Source: JASHPR01 sp963842355
GTDB lineage: Bacteria; Actinomycetota; Actinomycetes; Streptosporangiales; Streptosporangiaceae
Assembly (NCBI GenBank): GCA_963842355.1
Contig: CAWJGC010000004.1
Span: forward strand, 124,001-188,000
Length of the DNA: 64,000 bases
Direction: 5' to 3'
Shown here: in pieces, positions 18,430 to 26,584 of the stretch
Numbering within the stretch: the stretch's first letter is position 1
Layout: each line of letters starts with the position of its first letter
The notes under the pieces: generated by a model
What the model saw: the letters and a program-made list of their open reading frames with translations, nothing else
Database searches by the model: none
What the model was told of the DNA's origin: nothing
Position numbers and translations under genes: made by a program

Positions 18430-20287
18430 TCATCGAGGACCCGCGAGCCGGGCGAGGGCAGCGTCCAGGCGCTTCAGCAGGGTGCCGTGCTCCTCCCGCA
18501 GCTGCCCGGGCAGGTGGCGGCCGAAGACGGCAAGGTACTCGCCGATGAGGGCGGCCTCGTCGCGCCAGGTGGCGGGATCGACCGACAGCAGCATCTCCAG
18601 GTCGGCCTCGCTGATCGCCAGTCCCTCGGTGTCGAGGCCGCCCCTGGAGGGTAGCCTGCCGGTGGGAGTGTCCACGGCTCCGGCCCGCCCGGACAGCCGC
18701 TGGGCGATCCACTTCAGGACACGGATGTTCTCGCCGTAGCCGGGCCAGGCGAACCGGCCGCCGGCGTCCTTGCGAAACCAGTTGACGTAGTAGATGCGCG
18801 GCAGCTTCGCCGGGTCGGTCATGGCGCCGATGGCGAGCCAGTGGGCGAAGTAGTCGCCCATGTTGTAGCCGCAGAACGGCAGCATCGCGAACGGGTCACG
18901 GCGCAGCTGCCCGACCTTGCCGTCGGCCGCGGCGGTCGTCTCCGACGCCACGCCCGCGCCGAGGAAGACGCCGTGCTGCCAGGAATAGGCCTCGGTGACC
19001 AGCGGCACCGCGGTCGCGCGGCGGCCGCCGAACAGGATCGCCGAGATCGGCACCCCGGCCGGGTCCTCCCATTCGGGGGCGATCGACGGGCACTGCGCGG
19101 CGGGCACGCAGAACCGCGCGTTGGGATGGGCCGCGGGCTCGCCGGACTGCGAGGTCCAGTCCCGGCCCTGCCAGTCGGTCAGGTGCGGCGGGGGCTGGCC
19201 GGTCAGCCCTTCCCACCACACGTCGCCGTCGCCGGTGCGGGCGACGTTGGTGAAGATGGTATTGGCCCGCAGCATCCTGATCGCGTTGAGGTTCGTGGTT
19301 TCGCTGGTGCCCGGCGCGATGCCGAAGAACCCGGCCTCGGGGTTGATCGCGCGCAGCCGGCCGTCCGGCCCGGGCCGCATCCAGGCGATGTCGTCGCCGA
19401 TGGTCTGCACCTTCCAGCCCGGGATCGCGGGCTCGAGCATCGCCAGGTTGGTCTTCCCGCATCCCGACGGAAACGCCGCGGCCACATACAGCGGCCCGGC
19501 GCTGCCGTTGCCGCCGGCGGGCGGGATGATCTTCAGGATGAGCATGCGCTCGCCAGCCAGCCCTGGTCACGGGCCATCACCGACGCGATCCGCAGCGCAT
19601 AGCATTTCTTGCCCAGCAGCGCGTTCCCGCCGTACCCCGACCCGAACGACCAGATCTCCCGGGTCTCGGGGAAGTGGGAGATGTATTTGGTCTCATTACA
19701 GGGCCACGGCACGTCCGCCTGGCCTGGTGACAGCGGCGCGCCGACCGAGTGGACGGCGCGGACGAAGAACCCGTCGTCGCCGAGCTGCTCCAGCACCGCC
19801 GTGCCCACCCGGGTCATGACCTGCATCGAGGCCGCCACGTACTCCGAGTCGGTGATCTGGACGCCCGGCTGGGAGATCGCCGAGCCGAGCGGACCCATGC
19901 AGAACGGGACCACGTACATGGTCCGCCCGGCCATGCACCCGGCGAACAGCCCGGCGAAGGTGGCGCGCATCTGCGCCGGGGCGATCCAGTTATTGGTCGG
20001 TCCCGCGTCCTCCTCCTTCTCCGAGCAGATGAACGTGCGATCCTCCACCCGCGCCACATCCGACGGGTCAGACGACGCAGCGAAGCTGCCTGGCCGCAGA
20101 TCAGGGTTCAGCCGCGCGAACGTGCCCTGCCGGACCAGCAGGCCAGCCAGCCACTCCCGCTCCCCGGCGAGCCGTCACACCAGTAGACACCGGCGGGCCG
20201 CGCGAGCTCAGCGACCTCCCGCACCCAGGCGATCAGCCGATTGTGCGCCGTCAGGGGGTGATCCAGCCCCGCAATCCCGTCCGTCAC
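18430..20287 (-). pseudogene. pckG: GTP-dependent phosphoenolpyruvate carboxykinase with two frameshifts
   Basis: Gluconeogenic enzyme converting oxaloacetate and GTP to PEP. From GTG 20287 it reads VTDGIAGLDHPLTAHNRLIA. A lesion near 20175 (VYWCDGSPG, then WLAGLLVRQGTFARL in another frame) and a one-base loss near 19553 (RDQGWLA, then ERMLILK) split it into three frames. Family signatures remain: FPSGCGKTNLAMLEP (GTP loop with catalytic Cys), NETKYISHFPETREIWSFGS and GYNMGDYFAHWL. The total length of about 619 codons is normal. Each lesion is a small indel, so either the gene is recently dead or the sequence has errors; the protein is otherwise well conserved. Confidence 0.88.
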
Positions 20288-20590
20288 ATGATCTGCTTCC
20301 TGGCAGTTCCCAGCGTCCGGCCCGCGACACCGGCACCGTTCCGGACGGCGCACCGGCACGCTTGCCGTCACAGCCTCTGCCCCAGCCCGGTGACCATGCC
20401 GTCCCGCCCGATCGCGGCGATTCAACGGAACTATTTTCTATGCAATTTAAAATCTTGCAACTGCCTGACCGGGCCACAGCAGGCAGTGGCGCCCGTGCAC
20501 GCGTGGCCTTGCGTTCCGCGCCTCCCGGAGGGCCGCGCCTCCCGGTAGCCATCCGGGGAGGCGCGGCCGGGCCGTTGTTTCCGGATGAAA

Positions 20591-20628
20591 CCTGGTAGCC
20601 CCCCAGTGAGGAGGAGGGGGCTACCAGG
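20591..20628. terminator. 13-bp stem hairpin at the end of the 87-aa gene
   Basis: CCTGGTAGCCCCC pairs perfectly with GGGGGCTACCAGG across a 12-base loop and overlaps the minus-strand stop codon at 20621. Confidence 0.6.
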
Positions 20629-20884
20629 GCATGCGGCAGCCGTCGCCGTAGACGACGTCCACCCGGAACTGCACGCCGGGGCCTGCGTTACCGGCGTGCA
20701 GGCGGCGCACCTTCTCGCGGGCGCGCACGTACTGCCCGGCGCCTTCCAGGACAGCCAGGTCGGTCCGGGCCTCGGTCGCGCCGCCCTCGCTGGCGGGGCC
20801 GGGCCGGATGCGGACGACGACGTACCCGGCGATGCCGGCCAGGCCATGGCCATGGCGCACGTCGCAGGACCCGCTGATCCGCAC
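20621..20884 (-). CDS. Small protein divergent from ArsR, 87 aa
   Basis: GTG 20884 with a GGGAGGGAG ribosome site opens MRISGSCDVRHGHGLAGIAG; the protein ends VVYGDGCRMPW. It has one Cys-x4-His-x-His cluster near the N-terminus and a Cys near the C-terminus, which could bind metal, but the family was not recognised. It is divergent from the ArsR gene at 21048, with the ArsR-type palindrome lying between them. A truncated copy at 15309-15475 keeps the same arrangement, which argues for a functional link with the regulator. Confidence 0.6.
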   Translation of the reverse strand: MRISGSCDVRHGHGLAGIAGYVVVRIRPGPASEGGATEARTDLAVLEGAGQYVRAREKVRRLHAGNAGPGVQFRVDVVYGDGCRMPW

Positions 20885-20905
20885 CTCGCCTCTCCCTCCC
20901 GCTGA

Positions 20906-20921
20906 TTGCTAAGATTGGCAA
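20906..20921. promoter_or_regulatory. ArsR-type operator between the 87-aa gene and arsR
   Basis: TTGCTAAGATTGGCAA is a 7-2-7 inverted repeat with one mismatch, followed by TTGCTGAG. It is conserved with 15496-15511. Confidence 0.65.
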
Positions 20922-21047
20922 TTGCTGAGTCTGATGATAACTGCCCGGGGCCGCCGTCGGGCATGATGGGCCACGGAAGGTGACGGCCAGGCGACCGGGG
21001 CGCCCGAACGAAACGGCGCGCATGCACAGGCAAGGGAGGCTGCTGAG

Positions 21048-21386
21048 GTGAGCGCGCCGCTGTACCAGCTGAAGGCAGAATTCTTCAAAACCCTGGGCCA
21101 CCCCGCCCGGATCCGGGTACTGGAACTGCTGTCCGACCGCGAGCACGCCGTCGCCGAGATGCTTCCGCAGGTCGGCATCGAGCCGGCGCACCTGTCGCAG
21201 CAGCTGGCAGTGCTGCGCCGGGCGAACCTGGTGACATCCCGCAAGGAAGGCTCCACCGTCTACTACTCCCTGACCAGCCCGCACGTCGCCGACCTGCTGG
21301 CGGTAGCCCGGCTGATCCTCACCGGCGTGCTGTCCGGGCAGGCCGAGCTGCTCCAGGACCTGCGCGCCTCCGCCGGCTCCCGCTGA
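21048..21386 (+). CDS. ArsR/SmtB-family transcriptional regulator, 112 aa
   Basis: Winged-helix repressor. MSAPLYQLKAEFFKTLGHPA leads into the HTH HLSQQLAVLRRANLVTSRKE and the wing STVYYSL. No Cys-x-Cys or alpha-5 His pair typical of metal sensors is visible, so the signal is unknown. A GGGAGG ribosome site precedes GTG 21048. It is divergent from a small gene across a palindromic operator, suggesting autoregulation. A decayed paralogue is at 15641 and another intact one at 21557. Confidence 0.88.
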   Translation: MSAPLYQLKAEFFKTLGHPARIRVLELLSDREHAVAEMLPQVGIEPAHLSQQLAVLRRANLVTSRKEGSTVYYSLTSPHVADLLAVARLILTGVLSGQAELLQDLRASAGSR

Positions 21387-21556
21387 TCCCACGCGATATG
21401 CGCAGTGCGTCGCGCCCGGGCGGCCTCTTTCTCCGGCAAGTGGCCGGCTGATACGTTGACGGCCTGATGGACGTCCTTCCCGGCTGGCTCGCGGCATGAC
21501 CACGTGATGGGGTCGCGCGCCCGGCCGGGCCGGGCAACCCGGCGCAGGCGATCTTC

Positions 21557-21940
21557 GTGACGCGTCCCATTTACCAGGTGAAGGCGGAGTTCTTCAAGAC
21601 GCTGGGGCATTCCGCCCGCATCCGGGTCCTCGAGGTCCTGCGTGACGGAGAGTGCTCGGTGGGCGAGCTCATCCCCGCGGTCGGCATCGAGCCCTCCCAC
21701 CTGTCCCAGCAACTGGGAATCTTGCGGCGGGCGAACATCCTCCAGGCGCGCAAGCAGGGCGCGGTCGTCCGCTACTCGGTGACCGACCCCCGGATTTTCG
21801 ACCTCCTCGAGGTCGCCCGGGCGATCCTCACCAGCTCGCTCGCCGGGTCGGCCCAGCTGCTCGCCGAGCTCCGCGAGCAGGAGTCCGCCGGACGAGGGGA
21901 TCTCTCTCCCCCCGGCGCGCGAGCGGCTGACCGCGCCTAG
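21557..21940 (+). CDS. ArsR/SmtB-family transcriptional regulator, 127 aa
   Basis: Close paralogue of the preceding gene. MTRPIYQVKAEFFKTLGHSA, the recognition region SHLSQQLGILRRANILQARK and wing AVVRYSV are conserved. A Gly/Pro/Arg tail of about 20 residues is extra. It lies 170 bases after the first arsR on the same strand. GTG 21557 is the likely start. No metal-ligand pattern is evident. Tandem ArsR paralogues of this type often flank transport genes in actinomycetes, but none follows here. Confidence 0.85.
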   Translation: MTRPIYQVKAEFFKTLGHSARIRVLEVLRDGECSVGELIPAVGIEPSHLSQQLGILRRANILQARKQGAVVRYSVTDPRIFDLLEVARAILTSSLAGSAQLLAELREQESAGRGDLSPPGARAADRA

Positions 21941-22306
21941 TGGTCAGGGCAGGCAGCGGGCGCAGCGCACGCCAGCCCCCGCTCTGCGAGGCCCCTGCCG
22001 TCGCCGCACCCGCCCAGAAGGCGGGCTCAATTCAGCACGACCGAGCATCCAATTCAGCACGACCGAGCATCGGCTGCCGTTCCAACCACGCGCAGATCAT
22101 CCCGTTCGGTTGCAACGAGACCGTCCATGCACTGACGGAAGAAGTCGCCCAGATCGGCGGATCTCGCGTGCAGTGCCATGGGGGAGGGGTGACGTTGCGT
22201 GAACAGGCTCGCCGTCTGCGGGTCCTGGCTGTAGGGGGTGGTGCAGCGCGGGGGAGTCGTCATTCAATAGGACCCGACCAGCGGCAGAAGCACGTGCCCT
22301 GAACTG
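21941..22306. other. Intergenic stretch with a 22-bp tandem duplication
   Basis: No gene. It contains two exact tandem copies of a 22-mer (22028-22071) and one copy of the dispersed CAGATCGGCGGATCTCGCG (22150-22168). Confidence 0.5.
22028..22071 (+). repeat. Perfect 22-bp tandem repeat, two units
   Basis: The unit begins CAATTCAGCACGACCGAGCA and is repeated without a gap or mismatch. It lies outside coding sequence, between the ArsR pair and the toxin-antitoxin genes. Confidence 0.8.
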
Positions 22307-22732
22307 TCAGGCCTCAGGCGGCGAATTCGCTGGCGGTTCCTCGCTTGGGGGTTGTTCGCCGGGCGCGCCTTGGCTTGCGGCGTCCTGGTCGGGCTGGTCC
22401 TCGCTGGGCAGGATCTTGGTCAGCGCGCCGATGGCGCGTTCGAGTTCGGGCAGGTCGTCATCGACAGTCGCCTGCAAGATCGCGTGAGCGGTGTCGAAGT
22501 AGCGGTGGGCCAGGTGATCGCGCATGCGGGCGATCTGGCGCCACGGGATGCCGGGCTGGGTGCCGAGCAATTCGGCGGGCAGGGCCTTGACGGCCTCGCC
22601 GATTTCCAGCAGCCGGATCCGGACCGCGTCGAAGACCAGGCCGTCGGACAGGTCGCCGCGTTGCAGGTGGGAGCGGATCGCGTCGATAGCGGCCTGGATG
22701 TCGGCCAGCCGCTGCCGGTCCCGGTAGGTCAC
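22307..22732 (-). CDS. hepT: HepT-like HEPN ribonuclease toxin
   Basis: HEPN-domain (DUF86) toxin of the HepT/MntA type VII toxin-antitoxin family. The helical domain covers residues 1-110 and carries the RX4HXY motif (R71 DHLAH76 RY78). In characterised systems this motif is the RNase site, and its Tyr is AMPylated by MntA. The last 35 residues are Pro/Glu/Gln-rich and unusual. Its ATG at 22732 overlaps the stop of the upstream antitoxin gene by four bases (ATGA), so translation is coupled. Confidence 0.88.
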   Translation of the reverse strand: MTYRDRQRLADIQAAIDAIRSHLQRGDLSDGLVFDAVRIRLLEIGEAVKALPAELLGTQPGIPWRQIARMRDHLAHRYFDTAHAILQATVDDDLPELERAIGALTKILPSEDQPDQDAASQGAPGEQPPSEEPPANSPPEA

Positions 22733-23253
22733 AGGGCCACCAGGTCACGCCGGGCCCGGGCGCGGACCCCGGGCTTGAGATCGCCGGCTGGCACCAGGTC
22801 GACCTGGCTGCCGACGATTTCCTCCAGATCGGCCTGGACCCGGCCCAGGCCGAGCAGTCCCATGTGCGGCGGCAGGTCCGCGAGCAGGTCCAGGTCGCTG
22901 TCGGGGCGGTCGGTGCCGCGGGCCACGCTGCCGAACACGCGCAGGTTGGTCACGCCATGGGCGGCCGCCGCGGCGATCAGGTCCTGCCGCCTGCGGCGCA
23001 CCCGCTGGCCCACCGGCCCCGACAGCCTGCTCAGCCGCCGCGGCTGCCGCCGGATGTCAGTGATCAGCTCATAACCGGCCGCCTCGATAAGGGCGGCCAG
23101 GGTCGGCAGCGCGGGCTGGCGGTGCCCGGACTCATACGCGCTGATCACGCTTTGCGTGGCGCCTGCCCGGGCGGCCAGCTCCGCCTGCGACAGCCCCGCG
23201 CCGGTGCGGGCCCGCCGCAGCAGACTCCCGGCCGTTCCCGTTACCTGATCCAC
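22729..23253 (-). CDS. mntA: MntA-type nucleotidyltransferase antitoxin fused to an N-terminal Xre HTH
   Basis: Residues 10-65 form an Xre/Cro helix-turn-helix (LSQAELAARAGATQSVISAY). Residues 80-174 are a minimal nucleotidyltransferase with GSX10DXD (G108 S109 to D120 L D122), the AMPylating antitoxin of HepT. Many MntA proteins lack the DNA-binding domain, so here the antitoxin probably also represses its own operon. It is the first gene of the pair, and the region upstream runs toward an integrase remnant, which fits carriage on a mobile island. Confidence 0.88.
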   Translation of the reverse strand: MDQVTGTAGSLLRRARTGAGLSQAELAARAGATQSVISAYESGHRQPALPTLAALIEAAGYELITDIRRQPRRLSRLSGPVGQRVRRRRQDLIAAAAAHGVTNLRVFGSVARGTDRPDSDLDLLADLPPHMGLLGLGRVQADLEEIVGSQVDLVPAGDLKPGVRARARRDLVAL

Positions 23254-23379
23254 GACTCGATTATAGCGGATCGTCGATATCCGCGAACGAGTGCGGCCGA
23301 CCTCGCATGGCGGAGAGGCGGTAGTTCTTGTGGCGGTCCGTCATGGAGCAGCCAGCTGTTATCCGGGCCCGCGGTCCGC

Positions 23380-23931
23380 TCACCCGGATGTCTGTGGTTT
23401 GAAGATCGTGTCCATGATTTCGGCTCCGGTGGTCAGGACCGGGCGCAGTTCGCGGCGGTAGACGACCTCGGTGGTCCGGGAGCTGGAGTGCCCGGCGAGG
23501 CGGGCGATCTCCTCGACGGGCACGCCGGAGCTGGACATGAGGGAGACGAAGGAGTGGCGCAGCTCGCGCGGGGTCCAGTGCTGTCCGATGTCCGCGGCCG
23601 TGCAGACGGCCCGGAATTCCCGCCGGACGTTGGCCGCGTCCAGGGCGGCGCCGGTCCTGGTGGCGAAGACGAGATCCTGCTCGCTCTGCCGTGCCCCGGC
23701 CGCAAGCCGGTCGGCGGCTTGCTGGTCCTTGTGGGCGCGAAGCGCGTCGACGGCCATCTGGGGCAGGGCCAGGGTCCTGCGGGATTTCTCGGTCTTGGTG
23801 TCCCCGTGCACTCGTACCGATCGCCAGACGGCGGCGCTGGCCGGGACGGGCGGGTCAGCGTCGGGGTCACCGAAGTCGACGTGCTCCCAGCGCAGCGCCC
23901 GGGCTTCCTCATAGCTTTTTCGGATGTGTAA
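23380..23931 (-). pseudogene. Tyrosine recombinase/integrase, C-terminal catalytic fragment
   Basis: The frame enters as HIRKSYEEARALRWEHVDFG and runs to TGA at 23380. Catalytic residues are visible: Arg of EARALRW, Lys of TKTEKSRRT, HxxR-equivalent RELRHSFVSLM, the GHSS box and the nucleophile region TTEVVYRREL. The N-terminal arm-binding and core-binding domains are missing beyond 23931, where the reading frame breaks. It is a truncated phage or ICE integrase beside a toxin-antitoxin pair, marking a decayed island. Confidence 0.78.
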
Positions 23932-24143
23932 CCGAGTACCTCGCTGTCCGAAAATGGCACTTGAGTGGCACTCAGGGTGCTGCCGGGGCTTGCTGAGCAG
24001 TCGCTTCTGTGGAGGTGGAGCGCCGTAGAGTGTCTCCGGTACCGGGAAAGGGTAACTAGGCTCGCTCCGGAGGCTGGCGTGCGTCGGCCACTCTCTGCTT
24101 GTGCGCTACGTAGAGTGAGGGATGCTGCCATCCCTGCAGGTCT

Positions 24144-24377
24144 TTGGTAGCAGCAGGATCTTGTGGCGGGAGCGGTCCGGCGGGGTGTACGCCTCCACCT
24201 CCAGCGTGCACTGGCGCGCAGGAGTGGGAGCACGAGCCGGACGGGGAGTACCTCACCCCCCGGACCGGCAAGTGCCTGGACGACGTCCGTGGCGTCACGG
24301 CGAACTTCGCCAGGATCGATCTGTACGGCTACGACAACACGAACCCGCAAGAGTGGGGCAGGTCCGTGACTGAGTAG
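24144..24377 (+). pseudogene. Ricin-type beta-trefoil lectin remnant
   Basis: The sequence reads CGGSGPAGCTPPPPACTGAQ, EWEHEPDGEYLTPRTGKCLD and YGYDNTNPQEW. These fit one to two ricin-B repeats (GKCLD and QxW motifs), a sugar-binding module usually attached to secreted glycosidases or proteases. No signal peptide or catalytic domain is attached. A canonical Cys is lost (YGYDN instead of YDCN). Probably the tail of a deleted secreted enzyme. Confidence 0.5.
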
Positions 24378-24432
24378 GTAACGTGGCGCCCGCCAGCTAC
24401 TACAGTGGCGGGGCTGCTGGCTTTCTGCCTCG

Positions 24433-25224
24433 TCATGACGCGAGGAAGCTGGTGATCAGGGGCGTGAGCAGGCTCGGGCGGGTCACGAGCTCGACGTGGC
24501 CGCCGTGGTAGACGTGCAGCGTCGCGTGCGGGATGGCCGCGGCTAGGATGCGGCCGTTGGCCACCGGGATGATCGGGTCCTGGTCGCCGGTGAGCACCAG
24601 GGTGCGCTGGCGGATGAGCGGCAGCAGCGGCAGCGTGGTGAATCCCAGCGCGGCGGTGTTCTGGTACAGGTAACCGATGCTGAGCGGGCTGATCCGCGCC
24701 TTGCGCAGGGCGCTGGTCAGCGCGTCCGGGTCGGTTTTCGCGCTTCCTCCCCACAGGTCGCCATAGCGGCGCAGGATGAGGTTCTTCACCAGCGGCAGCG
24801 GGTTGGGCGGCACCATCGTCTGCGGCCCGGTTGAGGTCGCCACCAGGATCAGCCGCCGGCACCGGCGCGGGTTGCACAGCGCGAACTGCTGGGCCAGCCC
24901 GCCTCCCCAGGAGATCCCCAGGACGTCGGCCTGCTGGTGGCCGAGATTCTGCAGCATCTCGCGCAGGAGCAGGGCCAGGGTGGTGAAACGGTACGGCAGG
25001 CTGGGTAGCTGAGAGCCGCCGACGCCGGGGGCATCGAAGCGGATCACCTCGATGGCCGGGTCGAGTGCATCCACGAACGGCCGCAGGGCTTCCAGTCGCA
25101 TGCCGATGCCGTTGCACAGCAGGAGCGGAGGCCTTGTCCCGGTGCCCGGCCGGATCGCGACGCGCAGCGGCGTCCCGCCCACCTGCATGATCTCTTCGCG
25201 CACGTAGTCATCCGTGACAGGCAT
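24433..25224 (-). CDS. phaZ: Poly(3-hydroxyalkanoate) depolymerase, PhaZ-like alpha/beta hydrolase
   Basis: Intracellular mcl-PHA depolymerase family, 263 residues, expected to release hydroxy-acids from storage granules. Family landmarks are LLLCNGIGMRLEALRPFVDA, VIRFDAPGVGGS and LPYRFTTLALLL. The nucleophile Ser lies in GISWGGG, the acid Asp in TGDQDPIIP, and the His in GGHVELVT. There is no signal peptide. It is complete and has an ordinary start at ATG 25224. No phaC or phasin gene lies nearby, so the assignment rests on sequence motifs; a related esterase role is possible. Confidence 0.82.
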   Translation of the reverse strand: MPVTDDYVREEIMQVGGTPLRVAIRPGTGTRPPLLLCNGIGMRLEALRPFVDALDPAIEVIRFDAPGVGGSQLPSLPYRFTTLALLLREMLQNLGHQQADVLGISWGGGLAQQFALCNPRRCRRLILVATSTGPQTMVPPNPLPLVKNLILRRYGDLWGGSAKTDPDALTSALRKARISPLSIGYLYQNTAALGFTTLPLLPLIRQRTLVLTGDQDPIIPVANGRILAAAIPHATLHVYHGGHVELVTRPSLLTPLITSFLAS

Positions 25225-25654
25225 GCCCGTTCCTCCTGGGACACGCCGTGCCTGCCGGCGTCTGTGACGGCAGTCACACGGCTATGGGGATAGTAACGAC
25301 GCTTGAGATAGTACGCAATAGGGCAAGTCCGCTTAGCGCGACTGGCAGCAGCCCCGCCTCGCTACTGCAGGCGAGGGCTGCTGCCTTATCGCGGGCAGCC
25401 GACGGGGGGCGGAACTTCTCGCAGTCGCAGGCAGCCGTCCAGCCTGCGAGACGAGCTGGCGCTCTTCAAAGAAGTCAGCGGCCCGGCTGACGGAGAACAT
25501 CAGCCGGCCGCAGGAAGGGACGGTGCTCATGGGGATCAGGCCGGTGCGGATGCCGCTGATCCGGGTCTGCAGCCGCCGCCGCCGGGGCGGCTGCGGCGTG
25601 GCACGAAGGGGGACACCGGGTCGCTGGGGACCCTGGCCGGCTCCCGGGATTCCG
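25225..25654. other. Gene-poor stretch with a long hairpin
   Basis: No gene was seen apart from the hairpin at 25344-25385 listed separately. Confidence 0.45.
25344..25385. terminator. Long imperfect hairpin
   Basis: GGCAGCAGCCCCGCCT pairs with AGGCGAGGGCTGCTGCC with one bulged base; the loop is 9 bases. It may end transcription coming leftward from the LuxR remnant. Confidence 0.45.
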
Positions 25655-25755
25655 CTGCTGATCGGCCAGGCAGAGGGACCTGCTGATGTCAGGGTTCGAG
25701 GCACGCTGGGCGAGCAGTCCCAGCACCTCAATCTCGCGGGCGCTGTGCCAGTCCT
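25655..25755 (-). pseudogene. LuxR-type HTH remnant
   Basis: HSAREIEVLGLLAQRASNPD and ISRSLCLADQ match the first two helices of LuxR-family DNA-binding domains (usually AREIEVLxLLAxGxSNxEIA). The recognition helix is lost. Nothing of a receiver or sensor domain remains upstream. Confidence 0.45.
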
Positions 25756-25814
25756 GAGCTTCCCGGGCTTGCGCCCTGTGGGGATACCCTGCCGAACCGG
25801 GCGGGCGTGGTTGC

Positions 25815-25848
25815 CTCTTGCCGTCACCGCTTGCGGTGACGGCAAGAG
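25815..25848. terminator. Perfect 16-bp hairpin downstream of hsp20
   Basis: CTCTTGCCGTCACCGC and GCGGTGACGGCAAGAG are perfect arms around TT. The hairpin is 52 bases beyond the hsp20 stop in the direction of transcription and has no T-tract. Confidence 0.6.
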
Positions 25849-25900
25849 ACGTCCTTTCCGGGCGGTGCGGGTTCGGCGGTGACCCGTCTGGCCCGCGGCG

Positions 25901-26434
25901 TCAGGCGCCGTTCTTGGCCGTCTTGCCGGTTACCGTGGCCTTGCCCGTTATGGCGGCCTTGCTCGTTACGGCGCGCACCGGGATGCGCTTGGCCTGCGCT
26001 TCCTTCGCCTTCGGTACCAGGATCTGCAGGACGCCGTCCCGGGCTGTGGCTTCGATGGCGTCGGCCATCACATGGCTGGGCAGGGTGATCGACCGGCGGA
26101 ACGCGCCGTAGCGGCGCTCGGCCCGGTGGACCTTCTCAGCGGCGGGGTCGTGCGCGGCGTGCCGCTCGCCCTGGATCGTGAGCAGGCCGTCTTGGAAGGT
26201 GATCTCCAGGTCCTCGAGCCTGACGCCGGGCAGTTCCACGGCCACCAGGTAGGCGTCCTTGCGCTCGGTAATGTCCACCGGCGGAGCCCACGCCTGCGTG
26301 CTCGGATCGCCGAACCGGTGGATGAACTGGCTGAGCGGGGTGAGCCGCTGGCCATAGGGGCTGTTGGCCCGCAGCATCTCGTCTTGAGCGGTGCGCAGGT
26401 CATCGAACAGGTCCCAGCTTGTCATGGCTGTCAT
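25901..26434 (-). CDS. Hsp20/alpha-crystallin small heat-shock protein
   Basis: ATP-independent chaperone of 177 residues that binds unfolding proteins. The alpha-crystallin domain runs from APPVDITERKDAYLVAVELP to about residue 145, with the conserved LTIQGER and YGAFRRSITLP motifs and a final V-x-I/V-like ILVPKAKEAQAKRIPV. The C-terminal tail is an unusual Ala/Lys/Thr repeat (KAAITGKATVTGKTAKNGA). ATG 26434 has a GGGAG ribosome site. It is divergent from a TetR gene across palindromic operators, so that TetR, rather than HspR or HrcA, probably controls it. Confidence 0.9.
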   Translation of the reverse strand: MTAMTSWDLFDDLRTAQDEMLRANSPYGQRLTPLSQFIHRFGDPSTQAWAPPVDITERKDAYLVAVELPGVRLEDLEITFQDGLLTIQGERHAAHDPAAEKVHRAERRYGAFRRSITLPSHVMADAIEATARDGVLQILVPKAKEAQAKRIPVRAVTSKAAITGKATVTGKTAKNGA

Positions 26435-26523
26435 GTCGTTCTCCCTCGTGCATCTCGCCGGGCCGGCGGCCCGGGCGGCCCGGGAAAAAATGCAGTTCGG
26501 GTGAACGACATTCACTACCGAGT

Positions 26524-26553
26524 AACATTGTTCACTATATAGTGAACAATGTT
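26524..26553. promoter_or_regulatory. 30-bp perfect palindrome, TetR operator
   Basis: Each 15-base arm (AACATTGTTCACTAT on the left) is perfectly complementary to the other. A second weaker site, GTGAACGACATTCAC, is at 26501-26515. Both lie between hsp20 and the TetR gene. Confidence 0.8.
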
Positions 26554-26584
26554 CACCGTCAAGTCCAACCGCCCGGAGGCGACC

